From contig NZ_JSWF01000027.1 of NCBI RefSeq assembly GCF_000797445.1, positions 1 to 64,000 of the forward strand: 64,000 nucleotides of DNA, given 5' to 3'. This document shows positions 28,081 to 36,586 of this stretch, piece after piece; the first letter of the stretch is position 1, and each line of letters opens with the position of its first letter. The notes beneath the pieces were generated by a model, which was not told where the DNA came from, ran no database searches, and saw only the letters and a program-made list of their open reading frames with translations. Position numbers and translations under genes: made by a program. This stretch comes from Lacinutrix jangbogonensis (GTDB lineage Bacteria > Bacteroidota > Bacteroidia > Flavobacteriales > Flavobacteriaceae).

Positions 28081-29076
28081 TTATTTTTTACTCAACTCTA
28101 TTAAGCGTTCTAAACTTTCTTTGGCTCTTCCGCTTTCTAGGCTTTCTTTTGCTAATTGAAATCCGTCTTGGTGCGAAATATTATTTACGGTTGCAATTGC
28201 TAACCCTGCATTCGCACAAACAACATTGTTTTGTGCTTCGGTTCCTTTTCCTTTAATTATGTTTTTAAAAATTTTGGCCGCTTCTTTTATAGAGTGACCT
28301 CCAAAAATTTCTGATTGTTCAATTTGTTTTACGTTTAAGTCTGAGGGTCTTAACATCGTTTCAGAGTTATTAGAAATTATCTTGGTTTCTCCTGTTAAAG
28401 AAATTTCATCATAACCATCTAGCGCGTGAACGATGCTGTAATTTTTATCTGTGTTCTGATAAAGATAACCATATAGTCTTTGTAATTCTAAATTAAAAAC
28501 ACCCACCATTTGGTTTTTTGGAAATGAAGGGTTAACCATTGGCCCGAGCATATTAAAAAAAGTTTTTACACCTAATTCTTTGCGGATAGGAGCAACATTT
28601 TTCATGGCTGGATGAAATAATGGCGCATGTAAAACGCATATTCCAGCTTGATCTATAGATTGCTTTAAAAAGTCTGATTTATTAGAGAAATGAACACCTA
28701 AAGCTTCCATAACGTTTGAAGATCCTGAGGCAGATGAAACACCATAGTTTCCATGTTTTGCTACTTTAACGCCTGCTCCAGCGGTAACAAAAGAAGATAA
28801 GGTAGAAATGTTAAACGTGTCTTTTCCGTCGCCTCCAGTGCCACATAAATCGATAGCATTAAAATCGGATAAATCTATTGCTACACATAACTCTAAGAGT
28901 GCGTCTCGAAAACCTTGAAGCTCTTCTAGTGTAATGCTACGCATCATGAAAACCGTAAGAAATGAAGCGATTTGGTTTTGATTGTATTGCCCTTCAGAAA
29001 TATTAACCAAAACGTTTCTAGCTTCTTTACTGGAGATGTTTTCGTGGTTTATTAACCTGTTTAGTAATTTTTTCAT
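28081..29076 (-). CDS. trpD: Anthranilate phosphoribosyltransferase
   Basis: A 331-residue enzyme that transfers phosphoribose from PRPP to anthranilate. The PRPP site is DLCGTGGDGKDTFNIST, followed by KHGNYGVSSASGSSNVME and PLFHPAMKNVAPIRKELGVKTFFNMLGP, all diagnostic. It is not fused to TrpG. A 118-bp spacer separates it from trpC and a 110-bp spacer from trpG. Confidence 0.95.
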   Translation of the reverse strand: MKKLLNRLINHENISSKEARNVLVNISEGQYNQNQIASFLTVFMMRSITLEELQGFRDALLELCVAIDLSDFNAIDLCGTGGDGKDTFNISTLSSFVTAGAGVKVAKHGNYGVSSASGSSNVMEALGVHFSNKSDFLKQSIDQAGICVLHAPLFHPAMKNVAPIRKELGVKTFFNMLGPMVNPSFPKNQMVGVFNLELQRLYGYLYQNTDKNYSIVHALDGYDEISLTGETKIISNNSETMLRPSDLNVKQIEQSEIFGGHSIKEAAKIFKNIIKGKGTEAQNNVVCANAGLAIATVNNISHQDGFQLAKESLESGRAKESLERLIELSKK

Positions 29077-29186
29077 TTTTATTTCTAATGCTTTCCGAAG
29101 GAAAGATAACTATTATATTAATTTTAATTGTTTATTTTTATTGACTTGTTTGATTGTGATTGTTTACTGCTATCGCAAGTTGAATA

Positions 29187-29750
29187 CTAGCTATTTATCC
29201 AGTTTTCTAAAATCTGTTTTCCATTAGGCGTTAACACACTTTCTGGATGGTATTGTACTCCTTTTACATCGTAAACTCGGTGTCTTAAAGACATTACTTG
29301 TCCATTTTTATCAAAAGATGTGGCTTCCAGTACTTCAGGTAAATCAGCATCTACAACCCAAGAATGGTATCTACCAACTTCTATTGTTTTGTCCATGTTT
29401 TTAAACAAGGCTTCATCATCAACACAAATTTCAATTTTTGTTGCAACACCATGGAAAACGGTTTCTAAATTCACTAAACTTCCCCCAAAAACTTCACCTA
29501 TTGCTTGTTGTCCTAAACAAACTCCAAGAATACTTTTTGTTGGAGCATAGCGTTTAATAATGTCTTTTAATAAACCTGCTTCATCAGGGATTCCTGGTCC
29601 TGGTGATAATACTATTTTATCGTAGGCATCAACTTCTTCTAAAGTTAATTTGTTGTTTCTTTTTACGGTTACTTCACAATTTAAGTCTTCTAGATAATGG
29701 ACTAAGTTGTATGTGAAACTGTCGTAGTTGTCTATTACTAATACTTTCAT
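29187..29750 (-). CDS. trpG: Anthranilate synthase component II (glutamine amidotransferase)
   Basis: A 187-residue class I amidotransferase. The triad is nucleophile Cys78 in GVCLGQQAIGE and His/Glu in VQYHPESV. LSPGPGIPDEAG forms the oxyanion region. It supplies ammonia to TrpE. A paralogue, PabA, could use the same fold, but the position directly after trpE and before trpD makes TrpG the best call. Confidence 0.95.
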   Translation of the reverse strand: MKVLVIDNYDSFTYNLVHYLEDLNCEVTVKRNNKLTLEEVDAYDKIVLSPGPGIPDEAGLLKDIIKRYAPTKSILGVCLGQQAIGEVFGGSLVNLETVFHGVATKIEICVDDEALFKNMDKTIEVGRYHSWVVDADLPEVLEATSFDKNGQVMSLRHRVYDVKGVQYHPESVLTPNGKQILENWINS

Positions 29751-29799
29751 AATATTTGGGTTATTCTCGCAAAACTGAGAATCTTTTTAATTATAGTTT

Positions 29800-31200
29800 C
29801 TAACTTATGTTTTGAGCTAACTCAATCGCTTTTGTAAGTGCTCCTAATTTATTATAAACTTCCTGTAATTCGTTTTCAGGGTTAGATTTTGATACTAAAC
29901 CAGCTCCTGCTTGCCAATGTAATTCGTGGTTTTTACTTAAGAATGTTCTTATCATAATCGCATGATTGTAATTACCTTTAAAGTCCATAAAACCAATAGC
30001 TCCGCCATAAAACGCACGACTCGTTTTCTCGTATTTTTCTATAAGCTGCATCGCTTTATGTTTTGGTGCACCACTTAAAGTTCCTGCAGGAAAAGTGTCA
30101 GCAACCACCTGCATCGTTGGTGTATTATTGTGTACTTTTCCAGTGACCTTACTGACTAAATGAATAACGTGTGAGAAAAATTGTGCTTCTCTATACGTTT
30201 CAACTTTTACTTGGCTTCCATGTCTGCTTAAATCGTTTCTAGCTAAATCTACTAGCATAACATGTTCTGCATTTTCTTTTTCATCTTTAGCTAATTGCTT
30301 TGCTAATTCCGCATCTTTTTCATCGTTTCCTGTACGTTTAAAAGTTCCTGCAATGGGATGAATTTCTGCAATTCCTTCATTGACCACTAATTGTGCTTCA
30401 GGAGAGCTTCCAAAAATTTTAAAATCGCCATAATCAAAATAGAATAAATATGGTGAAGGATTAATGCTTCTTAAAGCGCGATAGACATTAAACTCGTCTC
30501 CTTTAAATTTTTGAGAGAATTTTTTCGAAAGTACTAATTGAAAAACATCACCTCTAGCACAATGGGTTTTTGCTAATGCTACTTGTTCTTTGTATTCATT
30601 ATCTGTTAAATTAGATTCGATTTCGGCGTCTGTAGAAAACTTGTAAGATGCAAAGTTTCTAGATTTTATTAAATGCAATATTTCATCAATATTATCATCA
30701 CCATCATTAAAACAGTGTGCAAAAATGTAAGCTTCATTTTTAAAGTGATTTATGGCAATAATGTTTTGGTAAACAGCGTAATAGATGTCTGGAATATCTA
30801 TAGAATTTGGTTTTTTTGAAATTTTAATATCTTCAAAATATTTTATAGCATCGTAAGAGGTGTAACCAAAAATGCCATTATTTATAAATTTGAAACTCTC
30901 CTTAGAAGTTACTTTGAAGCGTTTTGTGAACTTATGAATCATTTTTGGTACATCTGTAGTCCTATTTCTTAGCTTACTTCCATCTGGAAATGTTTGCTCT
31001 ATAGTGTCTCCCGAAACTTTTATTGAAGCAATAGGATTGAAACAGATGTATGAAAAACTGTTATCATTAGCATGATAATCGCTACTTTCTAACAAGATGC
31101 TATTTGGGAATTTATCGCGAATTTTCAAATAAATACTCACAGGTGTAATAGTATCTGCAAGGATTTTTTTGTAATTAGTGTAAAGGCTAAAAGTCTTCAT
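29800..31200 (-). CDS. trpE: Anthranilate synthase component I
   Basis: A 466-residue chorismate-binding enzyme that makes anthranilate. LLESSDYH near residue 35 is the tryptophan feedback site of TrpE proteins. The catalytic half carries FQLVLSKKF, FGSSPEAQL, HPIAGTFKRTGND, LVDLARNDLSRHG and PAGTLSGAPKHKAM. It is the first structural gene of trpEGDCFBA and lies 76 bp behind an intrinsic terminator in the leader, so its expression should be controlled by attenuation as well as by feedback inhibition. Confidence 0.96.
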   Translation of the reverse strand: MKTFSLYTNYKKILADTITPVSIYLKIRDKFPNSILLESSDYHANDNSFSYICFNPIASIKVSGDTIEQTFPDGSKLRNRTTDVPKMIHKFTKRFKVTSKESFKFINNGIFGYTSYDAIKYFEDIKISKKPNSIDIPDIYYAVYQNIIAINHFKNEAYIFAHCFNDGDDNIDEILHLIKSRNFASYKFSTDAEIESNLTDNEYKEQVALAKTHCARGDVFQLVLSKKFSQKFKGDEFNVYRALRSINPSPYLFYFDYGDFKIFGSSPEAQLVVNEGIAEIHPIAGTFKRTGNDEKDAELAKQLAKDEKENAEHVMLVDLARNDLSRHGSQVKVETYREAQFFSHVIHLVSKVTGKVHNNTPTMQVVADTFPAGTLSGAPKHKAMQLIEKYEKTSRAFYGGAIGFMDFKGNYNHAIMIRTFLSKNHELHWQAGAGLVSKSNPENELQEVYNKLGALTKAIELAQNIS

Positions 31201-31276
31201 TTATGCTGAATTTATTTCAGTATCTCAATGCAATGAGATGTTATGTTTGTTTAGGATTCTGAAACAAGTTCAGAAT

Positions 31277-31311
31277 AAAAAAAAAGGCTTGTCGTGAATG
31301 ACAAGCCTTTT
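31277..31311 (-). terminator. trp leader attenuator (intrinsic terminator)
   Basis: Perfect 12-bp stem AAAAGGCTTGTC/GACAAGCCTTTT (31282-31293 with 31300-31311) and, on the transcribed minus strand, a run of nine U (31277-31285). It lies between the leader peptide and trpE. Its loop, 31292-31299, is complementary over 8 bp to 31342-31349 in the leader peptide frame, which can form a competing antiterminator. Confidence 0.85.
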
Positions 31312-31339
31312 GTATGTTTGGTTAAATATACGTAAGAGT

Positions 31340-31399
31340 TTATTCACGAATTGAATTTCGGGAAGTCCACCACCATGTATGATTTAAATTTGTGTTCAT
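31340..31399 (-). CDS. trpL: trp operon leader peptide
   Basis: A 19-residue open frame with ATG and TAA: MNTNLNHTWWWTSRNSIRE. It has three adjacent Trp codons (31367-31375) although Trp is a rare residue. It begins about 10 nt after the predicted transcription start and ends 28 nt before the attenuator stem. The family logic is that of trp leader peptides: ribosomes stalled at the Trp codons when charged tRNA-Trp is scarce leave the downstream segment free to pair with the terminator loop. It is too short for ordinary gene finding. Confidence 0.85.
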   Translation of the reverse strand: MNTNLNHTWWWTSRNSIRE

Positions 31400-31414
31400 A
31401 TTAATTTTAAAATC

Positions 31415-31445
31415 CAAATATATAAATTGAATGTTAACTTTCAAA
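31415..31445 (-). promoter_or_regulatory. trp operon promoter
   Basis: Read on the minus strand, TTTG (31445-31442) and TATATTTG (31422-31415) are exactly 19 bp apart, a perfect match to the Bacteroidota housekeeping promoter. Transcription would start close to 31408, just before the leader peptide. It is divergent from the thioredoxin-like gene at 31511. Confidence 0.75.
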
Positions 31446-31510
31446 TTATTTTTAATGTAAATATTTGTTAAAAGAGGTTTGTGTAAGGATTTCTGTATTA
31501 TTTTTATAAA

Positions 31511-32044
31511 ATGAAGGTGTATGTTTTACTATTAGTTATTTTGTTTTCTGCATGTAAACAAGAAGAAGTTCAAAAATTAGATGCTGATCCGGTTGTAGTA
31601 ATTGAGAAAAGTAATGCTAAAGATATAGATTTAACGGTTTATAATTTTAATGAACTTGAGCCGCTATTAAATAAGAAAGACGGTAAAGTATATGTTATAA
31701 ATTTTTGGGCAACTTGGTGCGCACCTTGTGTTAAAGAATTACCGTATTTTGAGACTCTAAATGAAGAGTATAAAAATATAAATGTAGATGTCGTTTTAGT
31801 GAGTTTAGATTTCCCTAAACAATACGATACTAAACTGAAACCTTTTATAACTAAGCATAAACTAAAATCTAGAATTGTAGTTTTAAACGATGTCGATAGT
31901 AATACATGGATTCCTAAAGTTGATAAAGATTGGACTGGAGCTATTCCTGCTACAATAATATATAACAATAGTAAGAGAACGTTTTATGAAAAATCGTTTA
32001 ACTTAGAAGAGTTAAAACTAGAAGTTAATAAATTTATTGAATAG
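31511..32044 (+). CDS. TlpA-like thioredoxin-fold lipoprotein
   Basis: A 177-residue lipoprotein (lipobox LFSAC, Cys15). Residues 55-175 are a thioredoxin-fold domain of the TlpA/ResA type with active site WATWCAPC and the cis-Pro region GAIPATIIYN. It probably reduces or exchanges disulfides at the periplasmic side of the membrane. Another redox protein follows 160 bp downstream. Confidence 0.87.
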   Translation: MKVYVLLLVILFSACKQEEVQKLDADPVVVIEKSNAKDIDLTVYNFNELEPLLNKKDGKVYVINFWATWCAPCVKELPYFETLNEEYKNINVDVVLVSLDFPKQYDTKLKPFITKHKLKSRIVVLNDVDSNTWIPKVDKDWTGAIPATIIYNNSKRTFYEKSFNLEELKLEVNKFIE

Positions 32045-32205
32045 AAGTTTTTAACTTGAGATTCCTTTGGTATTCATTGTTTAATTTTTTGTAATAGTGA
32101 ATTCATGAATCTTTCGATTTCGCGGGAATGACAATATTAAAATAAACCTCAATTAATAGTTAATGCGATGGTATTCGCGGATGTAAATTTTTAAAATAAA
32201 ATAAC

Positions 32206-32826
32206 ATGAAAAAAGGAATTAAATTGATGCTGCTAACAGCAATAGTTTTTGGTGTTTGGTCATTCACTAAAGCAGAAGAGAAAGGAGATAATGGTTATAA
32301 AGTTGGTGATGAAGTTACCGATTTTAGATTAGAGAATATAGACGGGAGAATGGTGTCTATGGAAGATTTTAATGAAGCTAAAGGCTTTATTATTACCTTT
32401 ACTTGTAATACTTGTCCTTATGCAGTGGCTTATGAAGATAGAGTGGAAGGTCTTAATAAAATGTATGCTAAAAAAGGCTATCCTGTAATAGCAATAATGC
32501 CTAATAATATTGAGGTTAAACCTGGAGATAATATGGGGGCTATGCAAGAACGTGCTAAAGAAAAAGGATTTACTTTTCCATATTTAATGGATGAAGATCA
32601 AAGCGTTTATCCGCAATTTGGAGCTACAAAAACACCACATATTTACGTTGTTCAAAAAATGAATAACGGAAATATTGTAAAATATATTGGAGCTATAGAC
32701 GATAATTACCAGAATGCAGATCAAGTAAAGAACAAATATGTTGAAGATGCAGTTAATGCATTGTTAGTTGGTAAAGAGGTTGATGTCACTGAAACCAAAG
32801 CAATTGGTTGCTCCATAAAAGTATAA
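32206..32826 (+). CDS. Exported thioredoxin-like (AhpC/TSA fold) protein
   Basis: A 206-residue protein with a signal peptide (residues 4-23, ending near TKAEE). The fold is peroxiredoxin-like with the motif FTCNTCPYAVAYEDR, in which CxxC sits at the peroxidatic position, and the cis-Pro segment TKTPHIYVV. Proteins of this kind are often annotated as thioredoxin family or redoxin-domain proteins. Function is unknown, probably periplasmic redox. It is closed by a terminator at 32855-32884. Confidence 0.85.
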   Translation: MKKGIKLMLLTAIVFGVWSFTKAEEKGDNGYKVGDEVTDFRLENIDGRMVSMEDFNEAKGFIITFTCNTCPYAVAYEDRVEGLNKMYAKKGYPVIAIMPNNIEVKPGDNMGAMQERAKEKGFTFPYLMDEDQSVYPQFGATKTPHIYVVQKMNNGNIVKYIGAIDDNYQNADQVKNKYVEDAVNALLVGKEVDVTETKAIGCSIKV

Positions 32827-32854
32827 AAACAAGTTTATTAAATATTAAATTAAG

Positions 32855-32884
32855 CCTGAAGTTGTAACACTTCAGGTTTTTTTT
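32855..32884 (+). terminator. Rho-independent terminator
   Basis: Perfect 8-bp stem CCTGAAGT/ACTTCAGG with a 6-nt loop and a run of eight T. Confidence 0.85.
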
Positions 32885-32915
32885 CGTCTATATCATAAGG
32901 AAACGTTAAATTGAT

Positions 32916-32923
32916 TAACTTTG
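32916..32923 (+). promoter_or_regulatory. Probable promoter -7 element of the rhodanese genes
   Basis: TAACTTTG matches TAnnTTTG, 17 bp before the ATG at 32941. No upstream TTTG at the expected distance was seen. Confidence 0.45.
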
Positions 32924-32940
32924 TACCCTAAAAATTAATA

Positions 32941-33252
32941 ATGTCAGATTTATCACAAGAGCAATGGGCTCAACAACTAAAGGCAGATGATAATGCTTTT
33001 TTATTAGATGTAAGAACAGAAGAAGAAGTAGCAGATGGTTTTATTCCAAAGGCTAAGAATCTAAATATATTTAAAGGGCAAGCCTTTATTTATGAATTAG
33101 AAACATTAGATAAAAATAAAAACTATTATGTGTATTGTAAAGCAGGAGGACGTAGTGGTCAAGCCTGTGCTATCATGAACCAAATGGGATTTGAAAACAC
33201 TTATAATCTAATGGGTGGGTTTTCAGAATGGAGAGGTGAAGTAGAAGAATAG
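32941..33252 (+). CDS. Rhodanese-like domain protein
   Basis: A 103-residue single-domain cytoplasmic rhodanese. LLDVRTEEEVADGFIPKAKNLN and the active-site loop YCKAGGRSG with its Cys are intact, followed by GFENTYNLMGGFSEW. Such proteins carry sulfur as a persulfide or sense redox state. It is followed 3 bp after the stop by a (AATC)10 tract, then by a second rhodanese gene that is exported. Confidence 0.88.
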   Translation: MSDLSQEQWAQQLKADDNAFLLDVRTEEEVADGFIPKAKNLNIFKGQAFIYELETLDKNKNYYVYCKAGGRSGQACAIMNQMGFENTYNLMGGFSEWRGEVEE

Positions 33253-33255
33253 AAT

Positions 33256-33300
<45 letters not shown>

Positions 33301-33309
33301 ATTTTTATT

Positions 33310-33702
33310 ATGAGAAACTCAGCAAAAGTAATCGTGCTAATTTTAATGGTAAGCGTCTTCAGTTGTTCTACGAAAACTAAAAGTGGAATAACAGTTGTTT
33401 CTGTAGAAGAAATGGAAACTTTACTAGATATAGATAATGTTCAATTAGTAGATGTAAGAACTCCCAATGAGTATAAGTTAGGGCATATATCACATTCTCA
33501 AAACATAGATTTCTTTTCTCCTACTTTTGAAGCTGATATCGTTAAATTAGATAAAGAAAAACCGGTAATACTGTATTGTAAATCTGGAAAAAGAAGTGCA
33601 AAATGCGCCGAAAAGATGCTAGAAGCTGGTTTTGAAAAAATTTACGATTTAAAAGGTGGTTTTACAGAATGGCAACATGTAGATTTTAAAATAAAACTTT
33701 AA
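33310..33702 (+). CDS. Rhodanese-like lipoprotein
   Basis: A 130-residue protein with a lipoprotein signal (lipobox VFSC, Cys19) and one rhodanese domain: LVDVRTPNEYKLGHI, active site YCKSGKRSAKCAE, then GFEKIYDLKGGFTEW. It is the exported counterpart of the preceding gene. The unusual feature is the (AATC)10 tract just upstream, which could make its level variable. It is closed by a terminator at 33746-33782. Confidence 0.88.
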   Translation: MRNSAKVIVLILMVSVFSCSTKTKSGITVVSVEEMETLLDIDNVQLVDVRTPNEYKLGHISHSQNIDFFSPTFEADIVKLDKEKPVILYCKSGKRSAKCAEKMLEAGFEKIYDLKGGFTEWQHVDFKIKL

Positions 33703-33745
33703 GCTTGACAGACAAAGATATCTATCTTGTTCTATAAAAAAAAAA

Positions 33746-33782
33746 CTCTAAGATTCTTAGATCTTGGAGGTGTTTTTTTTTA
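33746..33782 (+). terminator. Rho-independent terminator
   Basis: A 9-bp stem with one G-T pair (CTCTAAGAT/ATCTTGGAG) and a 6-nt loop, then a T run, following the rhodanese lipoprotein gene. Confidence 0.75.
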
Positions 33783-33906
33783 TATCAAAAGCTAAGCCTT
33801 GTAATCTCCAATACTTTTATTTCGTTTTTTTTATGAAAATGGCGTTTTATTAAAGTAGATAATTGTTAATGTTTTGGTAATTAATCATTATTGTTTAATT
33901 TTTCAC

Positions 33907-33914
33907 TAAATTTG
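33907..33914 (+). promoter_or_regulatory. Probable promoter -7 element of the GLPGLI gene
   Basis: TAAATTTG matches TAnnTTTG, 20 bp before the ATG. No upstream TTTG at 19 bp. Confidence 0.4.
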
Positions 33915-33934
33915 TTACACAAAATATTTAAATT

Positions 33935-34768
33935 ATGAAACATCAAGCTATTTTCTCATTAGGTCTTATTTTTATTTTCTTAACAACAACGGGTGTGAAA
34001 GAAAACATTGATTTTGATAATTTTCAAGCCAAAGCATATTATTTTTCAAAGTCTAAAATGGAACTTGGAAAGTGGGGAGCAACAATGAGTGAAGCTCAGA
34101 AAAAAGACGTTGCAGCTCGTTTAAAGAATAGATTAGAAAAAACCTACGTTTTATCTTTTAACAGAGAGGAATCCTTTTTTTATGAAGATGAAAAATTAGA
34201 TGCATTATCTGGTGCAACAGATTCTTGGGGAAAAAACTTTAGCCCAGGAAAACAATATAAAAATATTAAAACAAATAGTCAGATTCAGAATCAAGAAATC
34301 TATGGTAAAAAGTTTTTAGTAAAAGATAGTTTGCAATCTATAAATTGGGAAATGAGTAGTGAAAGTAAGGTTATTGGGAAATATAATTGTATGAAGGCAA
34401 CAGCCTTAATACCAACCAATGAATTAACTTGGTACTCCTTTTCATGGAGTAAACTAGCAAATGAAAAAGAATCTAAAGGCGACGATGATTCTATTAAGCA
34501 AGTAGAAATGACACAAGTAGAAGCTTGGTATACTTTGCAAATTCCTGTAGGGCATGGACCTCTAGAGTATTGGGGATTACCAGGTTTAATTCTTGAAGTA
34601 AGTGCAGATAATACAACTTTATTATGTTCTAAAATTGTAATGAATCCAAAGGAAGAAATCACTATTAAAGCACCTAAAAAAGGAGATGTGGTTACAAAAA
34701 AAGAATACCAAGATATTGTAGTAAAGAAGATGAAAGATTATAGAAGTAATAGAATGGGAAGACGTTAA
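33935..34768 (+). CDS. GLPGLI family protein
   Basis: A 277-residue exported protein with a signal peptide in the first 20 residues. The conserved signature is WYTLQIPVGHGPLEYWGLPGLILEV, from which the GLPGLI family takes its name. These proteins are restricted largely to Bacteroidota and often occur beside TonB-dependent receptors. Function is unknown. Here it is alone, closed by a two-way terminator. Confidence 0.88.
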   Translation: MKHQAIFSLGLIFIFLTTTGVKENIDFDNFQAKAYYFSKSKMELGKWGATMSEAQKKDVAARLKNRLEKTYVLSFNREESFFYEDEKLDALSGATDSWGKNFSPGKQYKNIKTNSQIQNQEIYGKKFLVKDSLQSINWEMSSESKVIGKYNCMKATALIPTNELTWYSFSWSKLANEKESKGDDDSIKQVEMTQVEAWYTLQIPVGHGPLEYWGLPGLILEVSADNTTLLCSKIVMNPKEEITIKAPKKGDVVTKKEYQDIVVKKMKDYRSNRMGRR

Positions 34769-34792
34769 TACAATTCTAAAATTTTTTATAAA

Positions 34793-34825
34793 AAAAGCCA
34801 CAACTTGAAAATTGTGGCTTTTTTT
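34793..34825. terminator. Bidirectional intrinsic terminator
   Basis: Stem AGCCACAA/TTGTGGCT with an 8-nt loop, flanked by an A run on the left and a T run on the right. It can serve the plus-strand GLPGLI gene and the minus-strand hipA gene, which converge here. Confidence 0.8.
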
Positions 34826-34897
34826 GTGGAGGTCGAGCGACAGAGTTCGAACTTTTTGAATGAAGATATTGAGTTAATAACCTCTAAGACTATTAAT

Positions 34898-36160
34898 TTA
34901 TAATTTGAAACAACCACCCATTCTTTCTATTTCTGCTCTGGAAATCCTCATTTTTTTAGCAAGGATTTGCCAGTTGGAAACTACCTCAAGGATTTGGTCA
35001 ATAATTAATTGAGCTTCTTTTGGGTCTAATCTAAAGTAAGGAGCAACCGATAATGCTAGTTCTAAATTTTGAGAGTTATCCTCGCTGTCTATATTCAATT
35101 TATGTCCATTACCACCTTCTATTGGGTTTATATCATAGGCAGGAGAAAGTGTCCAACCGCCTTCAGATAATATAAATCCGTGATTACGCAAATGATCATC
35201 TGTGTTAGAAACACAAATATTGAACACTACACGTGTCCATAACTTTACTAAATCTTCATCTATGTTTGCACCATTTTGCATCAAGAACTCTACAAGGTCT
35301 AAATAGCTTACATCATCTTGATGGTCTACACCATCAGTATAACCCAATAAAGTCATAGCCGATGCGAAGTGAATGCGTTGTCCGTCTGCAGTTCTATCAA
35401 AACGTTTGGTAATGAAGGTGTGTTGATGGTGTGAAAACTTCTGTATTCTTGACGCTGCCATATCAATTCCACATTGAATAGCCATTTCATAAATAAGCTG
35501 TTCCCAAGCACCAATATCTTTATCGTCGTTACCGCTTGGGAACTTTGCAATCCATAAAGAGCCGTCTGTATCTTGAACATTTGCTTTAGGCCTTGCGCCA
35601 CCTAAAGAAGAACCAGGAGCCATTAACATATTTAACCATTGTAAATACTCTGGATCATCTGGTGCATCATCTCGTTCTAATTGTAAACTTGCATATTCTA
35701 AATCTCTTAAAGCTGTCCACGGAGGAGCTGACATTTGTGCATTGTTGTCTAGAAATGGACCATCTGCAGCAGTTTTAAAACGTAGTGCACCCATTCTATT
35801 TGCATCAAAAACACCAAGAACATAATCAGACTCAAAAAGGGTGCGTGGTTTACGCTCTTCTTTTCTAGCTATTGCGGCTTCTTTTCTTCTCATTAATAAT
35901 CTTCCCCAACGATCTGGAGAGGAGTCCAGAAAAATACCGAAATTGGACTTGTCTTCATTCAAATATTGTGGTCCTGAAAATAGTTGTAAATCTGGATCGA
36001 TAGCTGTAGCTTCTTTAAGTTTTAGCCATTCTGAATTATACTCAAATGAGAATAGCTCTTTTCCTTTGTTGAGAGAAGCATATAACATTCCCATTAGGGT
36101 AGGCTCATTAAAACCTACCCAATGAGCATACACTAATATTTTTTTTCTTTCAGCACTCAT
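34898..36160 (-). CDS. hipA: HipA-like serine/threonine kinase toxin
   Basis: A 420-residue HipA-fold kinase. SSLGGARPKA is the ATP-binding Gly-rich loop, FITKRFDR holds a conserved basic segment, VSNTDDHLRNHGF contains the catalytic Asp and Mg-binding Asn, and LSPAYDINP is the DFG-like end. In E. coli HipA phosphorylates glutamyl-tRNA synthetase to slow translation. The target here is unknown. It begins at the last base of hipB, and the pair is a toxin-antitoxin-type module. Length is close to that of E. coli HipA. Confidence 0.88.
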   Translation of the reverse strand: MSAERKKILVYAHWVGFNEPTLMGMLYASLNKGKELFSFEYNSEWLKLKEATAIDPDLQLFSGPQYLNEDKSNFGIFLDSSPDRWGRLLMRRKEAAIARKEERKPRTLFESDYVLGVFDANRMGALRFKTAADGPFLDNNAQMSAPPWTALRDLEYASLQLERDDAPDDPEYLQWLNMLMAPGSSLGGARPKANVQDTDGSLWIAKFPSGNDDKDIGAWEQLIYEMAIQCGIDMAASRIQKFSHHQHTFITKRFDRTADGQRIHFASAMTLLGYTDGVDHQDDVSYLDLVEFLMQNGANIDEDLVKLWTRVVFNICVSNTDDHLRNHGFILSEGGWTLSPAYDINPIEGGNGHKLNIDSEDNSQNLELALSVAPYFRLDPKEAQLIIDQILEVVSNWQILAKKMRISRAEIERMGGCFKL

Positions 36161-36480
36161 TATTTATTGTTTTTCTTTGGAGCTCGTTCTTTAACTGTTA
36201 AATCAGCATCTTGAATTTTACGCCCTAAAGTATCATCATTTGCTACTGTTAAAAGATCTTTTTCTAAACCTAAAACTAATAAGGTTTGCAAGTAATTGCC
36301 CATAGATACAGATCCTTTACCTTCTTCAATTTTCCAAAGTGTAGACCTACCAATGTTTGCTCTTTCAGCAACCTGCTCTGCGCTTAACTTTCTTCGTAAT
36401 CGCGCTAGGCGGATATTCTCTCCTAATTGAGAAAGAATTTTCTCTGCTTTAGGTAGTAATATAGTTTTCTTTTTAGGCAT
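36160..36480 (-). CDS. hipB: HipB-like XRE family antitoxin/repressor
   Basis: A 106-residue protein with a Cro/C1-type helix-turn-helix at about residues 20-75: LGENIRLARLRRKLSAEQVAERANIGRSTLWKIEEGKGSV. The C-terminal 25 residues are charged and may contact HipA. It stands first in the operon and ends at the base that starts hipA, which suits an antitoxin that must be made first. Two palindromes over its promoter are the probable operators. Confidence 0.87.
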   Translation of the reverse strand: MPKKKTILLPKAEKILSQLGENIRLARLRRKLSAEQVAERANIGRSTLWKIEEGKGSVSMGNYLQTLLVLGLEKDLLTVANDDTLGRKIQDADLTVKERAPKKNNK

Positions 36481-36482
36481 AA

Positions 36483-36531
36483 TGTATCATATAAGATACA
36501 AATATACCATTTTTTGTTTCATATATGAAAC
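36483..36531 (-). promoter_or_regulatory. hipBA promoter with two palindromic operators
   Basis: On the minus strand TATATTTG (36506-36499) matches the -7 box, and TTTC (36530-36527) lies 20 bp upstream. Two palindromes cover this promoter: TGTATC-N6-GATACA at 36483-36500, which includes the start point, and the perfect 16-mer GTTTCATATATGAAAC at 36516-36531, over the -33 box. Their form, a 4-6-bp arm around 6 bp, recalls the HipB operators of E. coli. Autorepression is the inference. Confidence 0.65.
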
Positions 36532-36586
36532 GTTATGTTTATTTTATAAATAAGGGCTAATGAGGAGAGTAGTGTTGATTTAATAT

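Noticed and set aside
29187-29750. PabA rather than TrpG
   Set aside because: The fold cannot separate them, but the gene lies between trpE and trpD in a full trp operon, and no pabB-like partner is near.
34898-36480. Mobile or defence island around hipBA
   Set aside because: The neighbours are a GLPGLI gene and ssrA, with no integrase or other defence genes. The module seems isolated. A tmRNA gene is a known integration site, but no attachment repeat is visible.
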